DNA of 64,000 nt from an uncultured Draconibacterium sp. Its GTDB lineage: Bacteria > Bacteroidota > Bacteroidia > Bacteroidales > Prolixibacteraceae. A program made the translations under genes and the position numbers. The notes beneath the pieces were generated by a model. The model was not told the origin of the DNA. It ran no database searches and worked only from the letters and a program-made list of their open reading frames with translations. Of the stretch, positions 55,149 to 62,638 are shown one piece after another; position 1 is the stretch's first letter; the number at the start of each line of letters is the position of its first letter. The stretch lies in NCBI GenBank assembly GCA_947492175.1, contig CANLMQ010000005.1:62001-126000 (forward strand), given 5' to 3'.

Positions 55149-55607
55149 TTAATTATAGAAAAATCCTTTTTTTCGTCCGTGTCTTTTCAGGTTACGGTAT
55201 TCCCAGGGCTGCATTCGCTCGTATTTTTGAAAGAACTGTGTAAAACTACTCTGCGAAAAACCGAGCATTTTGGCAATGTCTTTAAACGTATAATTGGTAT
55301 GCTCTACCAGGTCGCAGGCCACCAAACGCAGGTATTTGGTTACCCATCCATGAACAGTCATGCCTGTCAGGCAACGTATTGCCCCGTCGAAATACCTGTA
55401 GTCGACACCCATAATTCTGGCATAAGCCCTGGCGTCGAGTTTCCCGTAAGTGCGAACCTTATCGGCAAACAAATCGATGTAATTGTTTCCGCTAAGCACA
55501 TTCTCCTTTACAAAGCCCGACAATCGCCTGGCATCTTTCGAAGGATTTTCGACCAGCCCGGCATACAATTGAGCAGGTACAATAGGTGTAAACTGAATAT
55601 CAGACAT
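55149..55607 (-). CDS. AraC-type helix-turn-helix regulator (short form)
   Basis: 152 residues. The C-terminal half has the second AraC helix-turn-helix: 'HTNYTFKDIAKMLGFSQSSFTQFFQKYERMQPWEYR', visible at residues 104-140. The first HTH is weaker ('YARIMGVDYRYFDGAIRCLTGM'). The short N terminus (1-40) is not a cupin sensor. Such sensor-less forms are frequent in Bacteroidota. It sits between a MITE-like element and a 42-bp tandem repeat that lies in its upstream region. Target genes are unknown. Confidence 0.8.
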   Translation of the reverse strand: MSDIQFTPIVPAQLYAGLVENPSKDARRLSGFVKENVLSGNNYIDLFADKVRTYGKLDARAYARIMGVDYRYFDGAIRCLTGMTVHGWVTKYLRLVACDLVEHTNYTFKDIAKMLGFSQSSFTQFFQKYERMQPWEYRNLKRHGRKKGFFYN

Positions 55608-55663
55608 AAGGCGGCATTTTTCAAAGCATTAATATACATCAAAATCCCCACATTTCCACCCGA

Positions 55664-55872
55664 ATTCTTTATTAAGTTACATATTTTCATAAATTATCAG
55701 GCGATATTCTTTATCAAGCTACGTTTTTTAATAAATATTAGCGGCAATTACTTTAGCAGAATACGTATCCTGATAAATATTTGACCCAACATTTTTACCA
55801 AAATACGTAGTTTCATAAAAGTTAGCGACAAATATTTTAGGAGAATACGCTATTTCATAAAATATACAATCC
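55664..55872. repeat. Five degenerate ~42-bp tandem repeats upstream of the AraC-type gene
   Basis: Units start at about 55664, 55706, 55747, 55791 and 55832. Each follows the pattern ATTcTTTAncaAgnTACGta-TTtcATAAAtaTTagcGacaAt, with TACGTA-like centres and ATAAA. Unit lengths are 41-44 bp, four helical turns. The array starts 57 bp before the AraC-type start codon. Confidence 0.7.
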
Positions 55873-55892
55873 ACAATAGGATTGACAGAAAC

Positions 55893-55942
55893 AAAAAAAT
55901 CCGATCTGCATCGTTTAAAACATGTACAAATCGGATTTTTTT
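55893..55942 (-). terminator. Terminator after the S41 peptidase gene
   Basis: AAAAAAATCCGAT (55893-55905) pairs with ATCGGATTTTTTT (55930-55942). It lies 19 bp past the S41 peptidase stop on the minus strand and can work in both directions. Confidence 0.85.
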
Positions 55943-55960
55943 GTTTGAAAAAGCGTTTTA

Positions 55961-57610
55961 TTAGCGCAGTGGCACCACAATCGAATCGGTAGCGACTATG
56001 TTTTCCACCAACAGGTTTTGCTGCGATACCTCAATGGCACGCAACAGCGTTTTGTCAATCTTTTTAATAATCGGATAAAATCCCTCTTCGCCCATAATAT
56101 TACGGGCAATATAGGCCTTGAGCTGTGTATTAATAATATCGCCCGATATTTTTAATCCTTTGCTATCTCTTTTAACGCCTTTTTCTGAAGCATAACTTAC
56201 AAAATCAGCCAGCGCATTCTTTTTGTCTAAATAACTGTCGAAATCATCGGCAGTAGTCAGCTTTGCAAGCTCTTCGCGATGCGCATCGGCATACGAATAA
56301 GCAAACGAATAAATAAGTCCTTTACGGTAAATACTGGTAAAATACTCCGAATTTCCGGTGGTATCAACCGGTACAAAAAAGTCGGGCATAATTCCGCCAC
56401 CTCCGTAAACAACACGTCCGCCTTTGGTTTCGTAACGTAACGAATCGACAAAATGAATGCTGTCGGCTACCAGCTGCTCCATATTGTGAAACCGCTCGTA
56501 AATATTGTTGTAATACTCTTCGTTACCTCCTTCGTACGAACTTTGAATACAACGTCCGCTGGGCGTATAAAAGCGCGCCACGGTAAGACGAAGAGCAGAA
56601 CCATCGCTTAAAGGAATTTGTTCCTGTACCAAACCTTTTCCAAACGAACGGCGACCAATTACAATACCCCGGTCGTTATCCTGCATGGCACCTGCAAAAA
56701 TCTCGCTTGCCGATGCCGAAAACTCGTCGATCATTACATAAACACCAATATTGGCAAACGAGTTTTTACCCGATGCATTGTAGGTTTTTCGCGGCTGATT
56801 CATTCCTTCGGTATATAAAATTGGTTCTCCCTTTTCAAGAAACTCGTCGACCATTTGCAAAACGCCAACCAGCGATCCACCGGGATTATTTCTTAAATCA
56901 ACAATCACCTTCTTGGCGCCCAGTCCTTCCAGTTTTTTTATTCCCTGAACAAACTCGTCGTAGGTAGTATTGGCAAAACGGCTTACTTTTATAAAACCGG
57001 TTTCATCGTCTATCATATACGATACATCTACACTGTAAATAGGAATGTCGCCGCGGGTAATTTCAAAATCCAGCACATCATCATAACCTTTACGAACGAT
57101 TCCCACATGCACCTTCGAATTTTTCTCGCCACGCAACAAGCTTAATACGGTTTTATTCCGCACATCAACCCCGGCAATAAGCGAATCATCGACAAGCACA
57201 ATACAATCGCCCGGAAGTATTCCAACTTTACTCGACGGCCCCCCTGAAATAACCTCAACTACACGAACAGTATCTTCCTGAATAGAAAACTGTACCCCGA
57301 TTCCGGAGAAATTTCCCTGCATTTCTTCCTGCACCTCCTGCATATCGCGTGCAGGAATATACGAAGTATGCGGATCAAGGCTCTTCAGAAGCTCAGGAAT
57401 GGTTTCCTCAATAATTTCTCCAGTGTTTACACTGTCCACATATCCGCGGTCGATAAGATCCAGTATGGTTGAAATTTTATTGGGCTGATTAAATCCCATT
57501 CCGCCAAAAACGGGCTGTGTATTTCTATTCAGCATATTCCCCACCAGAATTCCAATGGCAACCGAAACGGCAATAAGCGTAGGAAGCAGTATTATTGTTT
57601 TTTTGTTCAT
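55961..57610 (-). CDS. S41-family C-terminal processing peptidase
   Basis: 549 residues with an N-terminal membrane anchor or signal (about 5-24). A PDZ domain occupies about 80-175 ('FSGIGVQFSIQEDTVRVVEV', 'GILPGDCIVLVDD'). The tail-specific protease domain has 'LRNNPGGSLVGVLQMVDEFL', the catalytic Ser in 'DEFSASASEIFAGAM' and the Lys in 'RSFGKGLVQEQ'. Taking the middle Ser gives the 25-residue Ser-Lys spacing of E. coli Prc. It probably trims periplasmic protein C termini. A dCMP deaminase gene lies 99 bp upstream. Confidence 0.92.
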   Translation of the reverse strand: MNKKTIILLPTLIAVSVAIGILVGNMLNRNTQPVFGGMGFNQPNKISTILDLIDRGYVDSVNTGEIIEETIPELLKSLDPHTSYIPARDMQEVQEEMQGNFSGIGVQFSIQEDTVRVVEVISGGPSSKVGILPGDCIVLVDDSLIAGVDVRNKTVLSLLRGEKNSKVHVGIVRKGYDDVLDFEITRGDIPIYSVDVSYMIDDETGFIKVSRFANTTYDEFVQGIKKLEGLGAKKVIVDLRNNPGGSLVGVLQMVDEFLEKGEPILYTEGMNQPRKTYNASGKNSFANIGVYVMIDEFSASASEIFAGAMQDNDRGIVIGRRSFGKGLVQEQIPLSDGSALRLTVARFYTPSGRCIQSSYEGGNEEYYNNIYERFHNMEQLVADSIHFVDSLRYETKGGRVVYGGGGIMPDFFVPVDTTGNSEYFTSIYRKGLIYSFAYSYADAHREELAKLTTADDFDSYLDKKNALADFVSYASEKGVKRDSKGLKISGDIINTQLKAYIARNIMGEEGFYPIIKKIDKTLLRAIEVSQQNLLVENIVATDSIVVPLR

Positions 57611-57709
57611 GTAAAAAAGGTTGGAAGCCCGAATCTAAAAATAGAAATCAGCACTTCATGTTACTATCAGTTATTTCGAATAAGGCATCGTAATGCCTAA
57701 AACCTTCAA

Positions 57710-58135
57710 TTAAATATCCACCTGACGCACCTCAATATCGGCACGTTTTAACAGGTTTATACCATCTTCAATCCTGTAATTTTCGGTAAAAACCACTCGT
57801 TTTATACCCGCCTGAATGATTAGTTTAGAACATTCGATACAAGGCGACGATGTAACATACAGCGTTGCTCCGTCGCAGTTATTTCCCGACTTGGCAACTT
57901 TTGTAATGGCATTGGCTTCGGCGTGCAGAACGTAGGGTTTTGTTTTATTATTCTCGTCTTCACACACATTTTCAAATCCCGCCGGAGTTCCGTTGTATCC
58001 GTCAGAAATAATCATTTTATCTTTTACGATTAAGGCGCCAACCTGCCGTCTTTTACAATACGAATTTTGCGCCCATATATCAGCCATTTTCAAATAGCGT
58101 TGATCGAGTAGTTCCTGTTTTTTATCCTCAGTCAT
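57710..58135 (-). CDS. dCMP deaminase (ComE-type cytidine/deoxycytidylate deaminase)
   Basis: 141 residues. The zinc site is complete: H-A-E in 'LHAEANAITKVAKSG' and the Cys pair in 'TSSPCIECSKLI'. An N-terminal 'NSYCKRRQVGALIVKDKMI' and 'DGYNGTPAGFENVCED' match dCMP deaminases, which supply dUMP for thymidylate synthesis. It is cytosolic. It is upstream of the S41 peptidase on the same strand and may be co-transcribed. Confidence 0.93.
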   Translation of the reverse strand: MTEDKKQELLDQRYLKMADIWAQNSYCKRRQVGALIVKDKMIISDGYNGTPAGFENVCEDENNKTKPYVLHAEANAITKVAKSGNNCDGATLYVTSSPCIECSKLIIQAGIKRVVFTENYRIEDGINLLKRADIEVRQVDI

Positions 58136-58273
58136 TTTAATATTTATTGAATGGGTATCTGTTTTTTATATTGATTACAAATGTAATATTGATTTTAAAT
58201 TATTACTGGAATTATAACACACAGAATTGTTTAGAGTTTGATTTTAAGAATTTTTAAATGTTGAGAAACAAAA

Positions 58274-58298
58274 AACGCCGCAAAAAGCGGCGTTAAAA
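58274..58298 (-). terminator. Terminator after the SPOR lipoprotein gene
   Basis: AACGCCGC (58274-58281) pairs with GCGGCGTT (58287-58294) around an AAAAA loop. On the minus strand a T run follows. It is 25 bp past the SPOR gene stop. Confidence 0.85.
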
Positions 58299-58318
58299 AG
58301 TCATTTAACTTAGATTGT

Positions 58319-58801
58319 TTATTCTTTAATCAATAGCCAAACGTCGGAATACTTAGGAAAAGCCTGACGAATCTGGCTAACTCTGCTTCGTGCTTCACTT
58401 TCGCTTTTATACGAATTTACACAAACACGGTAATAACCTGTTTCGCTGTGCAAAATAATAGGAGTGAATCCTTCTTCGAGTAAAGTTGTACGGTAATTTT
58501 TTGCATTATCCAGTTGCCCGAAAGACCCGATAATTACAAAGAAGGTATTATCTGCATTGGCAGTTTGTTCACTCTGGTTCGTAAACGAAACCTGCTCTTT
58601 TCGTATTGCAATTGGTTTTTCGTCCAGTACCGGTGCCGGCTCAGCTTTTGTCTCTGTAGTGGCGGTAGTAGTAGGAACAGTAAATACTTTTGTTTCGGTA
58701 GTCGGATCTGAAGTATATTCCGACTGCGCAGGTTGTTTTATGGTTTTACAAGAAGAAACAACCAAAACCATAGCGATTAAGATGAGAACGATCCTATTCA
58801 T
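58319..58801 (-). CDS. SPOR-domain lipoprotein
   Basis: 160 residues with lipobox VVSSC. A threonine/proline-rich linker (25-65) leads to a SPOR domain (about 82-158: 'FFVIIGSFGQLDNAKNYRTTL', 'TGYYRVCVNSYKSESEARSRV', 'WLLIKE'). SPOR domains bind denuded peptidoglycan at division sites, so a role in cell division or envelope maintenance is likely. It is a single gene with its own terminator. Confidence 0.88.
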   Translation of the reverse strand: MNRIVLILIAMVLVVSSCKTIKQPAQSEYTSDPTTETKVFTVPTTTATTETKAEPAPVLDEKPIAIRKEQVSFTNQSEQTANADNTFFVIIGSFGQLDNAKNYRTTLLEEGFTPIILHSETGYYRVCVNSYKSESEARSRVSQIRQAFPKYSDVWLLIKE

Positions 58802-58926
58802 TTCTGTGTAATTTTTTTCTGTTTATAAACTGAGCAAATATACGGAAATGCCCTGTTCGCGTTTGGGTATTACAACGCAAGTTTTGCACATGATGTTGTT
58901 TGCAACTACTATTTTTCAGGAAATTA

Positions 58927-59202
58927 TCAGCATCTTTTCCCTTTGGCACCGGCGCCGCCACCACCAAAAAACAACATAACACCAATCAGGAATCCAAAAT
59001 TATACCATCCTCCGGCATTTGGGAAAGCATAAATTTCGTAATCGGTAAACAAGCTTGCAATAAAACTAAAAAGCAAGATAAACCCATGGAGGATTCCTTT
59101 AAAGAAACCGGGAGGATTTCCAATATTCTCGAACGATTGAGTGGCGCATCCGGTAAAAAACAGTGCAGCAGCTACAAATAAAACAAACAAAAGTTTCTTC
59201 AT
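58927..59202 (-). CDS. Small lipoprotein with hydrophobic segments and a glycine-rich tail
   Basis: 91 residues. The signal ends in a lipobox (LFFTGC). The mature part has two hydrophobic segments (about 35-52 'GILHGFILLFSFIASLF' and 68-80 'FGFLIGVMLFF') and ends in GGGGAGAKGKRC. Similar short lipoproteins occur widely in Bacteroidota without a known role. I do not recognise a name for it. Confidence 0.65.
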   Translation of the reverse strand: MKKLLFVLFVAAALFFTGCATQSFENIGNPPGFFKGILHGFILLFSFIASLFTDYEIYAFPNAGGWYNFGFLIGVMLFFGGGGAGAKGKRC

Positions 59203-59262
59203 CTCTCAAAATTTTAGGGAAGTTAGTTGTATTGTTATAAAAGAGCAAATAACTGGCATCTG

Positions 59263-60087
59263 TTATTCCCGAATAATGCTCTTCATAAAAGAGATGAATC
59301 CTGGGGTATTTAAACTTGAATTCAGCATTACAAAATGAGGGCTTCTCATTTCCGGTTTATTGTAAGCAACGGTTTCAAAATTATCCTGGCGGAATACCGT
59401 TCCTCCAAATTCTTCCACCATCAGTTGCCCGGGAGCCGTATCCCATTCCGAGCACGGACCGGCTTTCAGGTACATATCGGCATTTCCCAAAATCATTTGC
59501 ACCTGTTTTTTCGAACTCCCGCAATGAATTATTTCAACCGAAAATTCCCGTTTTATTTTTTCAATCAACTCTGCCTCGCGCGGTTTAAAAAACGACCGGC
59601 TGGTGGCAATACGAATGGCCTCATCCATTTTAAGGTTTTTGGTTACTTTCCGGGAACTGCCTTTTTGGTCAAACTCGTATATTCCCTCACCTCTTTTACA
59701 GTACCACCCGGTTTTAATTAGTGGCTGGTAAATCCATCCTTCCTCTGGCTGTGTTTCTTTTATCAAAGCCAGATTTATACAAAATTCACCATTTCGTTTT
59801 ATAAATTCTTTTGTTCCATCCAGCGGATCTACCAAAAAATAGTGTTCCCAGTTTCTACGTTCTTCGTAGGCAGGAATCGAATTTTCTTCATCAAGAACAG
59901 GAATATCGGGAAAAAGAGACTTCAGTCCTCTGTTAATAATTTTGCTCGAAGCTTTGTCGGCCCGTGTAACCGGAGAATTATCAGCTTTCAGTTCCTCACT
60001 GAAATTATCGCTTGCATAAACTTCCAGAATTGCTTCTCCGGCAGTTGCAAGAATCGAGAAAACTGATTTTAGCTTTTTTTCTTCCAT
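59263..60087 (-). CDS. cysQ: 3'(2'),5'-bisphosphate nucleotidase CysQ
   Basis: 274 residues of the inositol-monophosphatase superfamily. Metal-binding motifs are 'LDEENS', 'VDPLDGTKEFI' and 'CSEWDTAPGQLMVEEFGG'. The combination DPLDGTKEF plus SEWDTA is typical of CysQ, which removes the 3'-phosphate of PAP formed in sulfate activation. It is cytosolic. It starts 344 bp from the divergent AmmeMemoRadiSam gene, with a palindromic element between them. Confidence 0.92.
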   Translation of the reverse strand: MEEKKLKSVFSILATAGEAILEVYASDNFSEELKADNSPVTRADKASSKIINRGLKSLFPDIPVLDEENSIPAYEERRNWEHYFLVDPLDGTKEFIKRNGEFCINLALIKETQPEEGWIYQPLIKTGWYCKRGEGIYEFDQKGSSRKVTKNLKMDEAIRIATSRSFFKPREAELIEKIKREFSVEIIHCGSSKKQVQMILGNADMYLKAGPCSEWDTAPGQLMVEEFGGTVFRQDNFETVAYNKPEMRSPHFVMLNSSLNTPGFISFMKSIIRE

Positions 60088-60179
60088 TGTTATTCGGTTT
60101 TCGTAAAATTAGTCCATCGTATTTTCTTTACACGCATATAATCAAAAAAAGAAAATCATTTAAATGTTTCTTTACACAA

Positions 60180-60340
60180 ATGTCAAGTCAAGCGTGCTCT
60201 TGCTCGCCAGACCTTGTTCATTTTTGCTTTTTCTTATTAAAAAAAGACTCACATAGCTACGGCTATGCTAACTTTTTTAAATTTCGAAAAATTCAAAAAG
60301 CAACAACGACTTACACGTAATTTCACACTGGACTTAACAT
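60180..60340. repeat. ~160-bp imperfect palindromic element
   Basis: The left half (ATGTCAAGTCAAGCGTG...) and the complement of the right half (...CACTGGACTTAACAT) match in stretches, including TTTTT and AAAAAAG blocks, around a centre CATAGCTACGGCTATG (60252-60267). It has the same size and a similar TAGC-rich centre to the element at 54264-54430, so the two may belong to one family. It lies between the divergent cysQ and AmmeMemoRadiSam genes. Confidence 0.6.
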
Positions 60341-60430
60341 TAAGCTATTTCTGATTTCTGTGCGTTTTTTTGTTAATCCACCAACGAACCATCAGAAATT
60401 TAGTAACTTGAATGCAATTTCGAGACGGTC

Positions 60431-61858
60431 ATGAAACTTTGGAATGAAAAACATACCAACCGTGAAGCAGCTGTAGCCGGAAGATTTTATCCGGGAACAA
60501 AACAGGAACTTGAAAACAAGTTAGCTTCGTTGTTTGATTCTGTTTCTGAAAAACCACAAAAACAACTTCCCTTACAAGCCTTAATTTCGCCACATGCAGG
60601 TTATGTTTTTAGCGGAAAGGTGGCAGCTGCAGCGTTCAGCCAGATTCCCGAAAATGCAGATTACAAACGTGTTTTTATTTTGGCTTCGAGCCATCAGTTT
60701 CATTTTAACGGAGCATCGGTATACACTTTAGGAAATTACGAAACGCCGCTGGGCGAAATAAAAGTTGACCGGAAACTGGCAACAGAACTGGCAGATTCTT
60801 CCGATGTTTTTAAAGACAAGCCGGATGCACACCTTTACGAACACAGTCTTGAAGTACAGCTTCCGTTTTTGCAATACAAACTTGGTACTGGTTTTAAACT
60901 TGTTCCGATTATACTGGGTACAAGTAATTCATCCGATTGTAAAAAACTGGCCCAAGCACTTTCGCCCTACTTTACACCCAAAAACCTTTTTGTAATCAGT
61001 ACCGATTTTTCGCATTATCCGGGTTACGACGATGCCAGTAAAATTGATTATATAACTGCCGGTTCCATTTGTACAAACAACCCGGAACGTTTGCTTTCTA
61101 CATTAAAAAACAATGCAGAATTACCTGTTGAGAACCTTTCCACATCGCTTTGTGGCTGGACATCGATTTTAACCTTGCTCTATTTAACCGAAGGCAAAAC
61201 CTATGAATTTGCCCAAATTGAGTACCAAAACTCGGGTGATGCAAAAATGTACGGCGACAAAAGCCAGGTGGTTGGCTATTGGGCAATTGCTGTTTTCGAC
61301 GAAAATGTTCCTTTTGTTATTTCCGATGAAGACCAAAAAGAAATTATTGAGGTTGCCCGGACATCAATTACGAAATATATTCAAACCGGAAAAAAAATAA
61401 AATTACCTCCTCCAAAATCGGATAGTATATTATCGACAAAAACAGGAGCTTTTGTTAGTGTATATGTTAAAGGTGAATTGCGAGGCTGCATTGGTGGTTT
61501 TGCCCAGAAAAAAACATTAAATGAATTAATTCAACAAATGGCGGTTTCTTCGGTTTGCGACCACCGTTTTGATGCTGTTAAATCTAAAGAATTGAAATAC
61601 ATGACCCTTGAAGTTTCGGTGCTTTCGCCTTTAAAAAAAATTAAATCAGCTAAAGAAATAGTACCGGGCCGCCATGGAATTTACATCCGAAAAGGATTAA
61701 ACACCGGAACCTATTTACCACAGGTTGCAAAAAAAACAGGTTGGAATGTTACTGAACTCTTAGGACACTGCTCGCACGACAAAGCCGGTTTGGGCTGGGA
61801 CGGATGGAAAACCGCCGAACTGTTTACTTACGAAGCAGTCATTATTAAAGAAAACTAA
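60431..61858 (+). CDS. AmmeMemoRadiSam system protein B-A fusion (MEMO1 + AMMECR1)
   Basis: 475 residues. The N-terminal MEMO1 domain (about 10-285) has 'AAVAGRFYPGTKQELENKL', the metal ligands His in 'SPHAGYVFSG', His in 'SSHQFHF' and Cys in 'STSLCGWTSILTL'. The C-terminal AMMECR1 domain (about 300-470) has 'KSDSILSTKTGAFVSVYVKGELRGCIGGF' (in parts) and 'PGRHGIYIRKG'. The two are usually encoded with a radical-SAM protein, which is not in this window. The system's biochemical reaction is not established. It overlaps the convergent recO by 4 bp. Confidence 0.9.
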   Translation: MKLWNEKHTNREAAVAGRFYPGTKQELENKLASLFDSVSEKPQKQLPLQALISPHAGYVFSGKVAAAAFSQIPENADYKRVFILASSHQFHFNGASVYTLGNYETPLGEIKVDRKLATELADSSDVFKDKPDAHLYEHSLEVQLPFLQYKLGTGFKLVPIILGTSNSSDCKKLAQALSPYFTPKNLFVISTDFSHYPGYDDASKIDYITAGSICTNNPERLLSTLKNNAELPVENLSTSLCGWTSILTLLYLTEGKTYEFAQIEYQNSGDAKMYGDKSQVVGYWAIAVFDENVPFVISDEDQKEIIEVARTSITKYIQTGKKIKLPPPKSDSILSTKTGAFVSVYVKGELRGCIGGFAQKKTLNELIQQMAVSSVCDHRFDAVKSKELKYMTLEVSVLSPLKKIKSAKEIVPGRHGIYIRKGLNTGTYLPQVAKKTGWNVTELLGHCSHDKAGLGWDGWKTAELFTYEAVIIKEN

Positions 61859-62580
61859 GCAAAAATTTCCTGTAAAACCTTTAAGGATTTAATCTCGCCC
61901 AAATCGTCGAAATGCAACTGAAAATAATCCAATAAAACAGAAAGCAGGTAATCGCGCATGCTTCTGGATATTTTCAACCGGGCCAGTTCGTTTATTTTTA
62001 ACTGCGAGAGTTGAATAAGGTATTCTGTAGCTTCTTTACGGGCAAACATCGGATGTGGCGGTTCAAAAGGCACAACAGCACCTTTTCGCAAATCAAACCA
62101 ACCTTCAAAACCAACTTTTGTGGTATCGGGCATAAATCCCATGTACTCAGTTAAACGAAATAAAAAATAAAGATGAAAATTCGCCCAACCCTCTTCCATC
62201 AGATCGAAATACAACAATGCATTTTTTATAAAGTCGTAAAGCTCCGTATAACTTTCCTGCTCGTGAATGGTTTTATACAGCACTTCAGCCAGAAAAATAG
62301 CCTGGGTTGTTTTGGTAATATCAAAGGGGAGATTCTGATAGGTATGGTTGCTTTTAATCTCTTTTATCCGGTGAATATCACTCGATTTTTTTTGATAAGC
62401 CACCAAATCGACCAAATACAAAGGCTGAAGCAAACCGGCTTTATTTTTCGACTTTCTGCTTCGTGCGGCATTTACCATGTAAGTCTGCCTTCCGAACTCG
62501 CGTGTAAACAGGGTTGCTATTACACTGCTTTCGCCATACTTGATAAAATGTAAAACTATGCCTTCGCTGCTTATTTGCAT
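61855..62580 (-). CDS. recO: DNA repair protein RecO
   Basis: 241 residues. The N-terminal OB fold is visible ('SEGIVLHFIKYGESSVIATLFT', 'GRQTYMVNAARSRKSKNKAGLLQPL'), followed by the helical RecO C-terminal domain ('IFLAEVLYKTIHEQESYTELYDFI'). The Cys4 zinc knuckle of some RecO proteins is absent, as is common in Bacteroidota. It promotes RecA loading on SSB-coated ssDNA with RecR. It ends on the same bases as the convergent fusion gene. Confidence 0.92.
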   Translation of the reverse strand: MQISSEGIVLHFIKYGESSVIATLFTREFGRQTYMVNAARSRKSKNKAGLLQPLYLVDLVAYQKKSSDIHRIKEIKSNHTYQNLPFDITKTTQAIFLAEVLYKTIHEQESYTELYDFIKNALLYFDLMEEGWANFHLYFLFRLTEYMGFMPDTTKVGFEGWFDLRKGAVVPFEPPHPMFARKEATEYLIQLSQLKINELARLKISRSMRDYLLSVLLDYFQLHFDDLGEIKSLKVLQEIFA

Positions 62581-62638
62581 AACCTTAGATCAAAGTTAAG
62601 AGTCTGCATTTCACTTCAAAAGGTTAAAAATATACGTT

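Noticed and set aside
55179..55784. 201-codon plus-strand ORF opposite the AraC-type gene and through the tandem repeats
   Set aside because: The minus-strand product has a recognisable helix-turn-helix, and the end of the plus ORF is just the translated 42-bp repeat.
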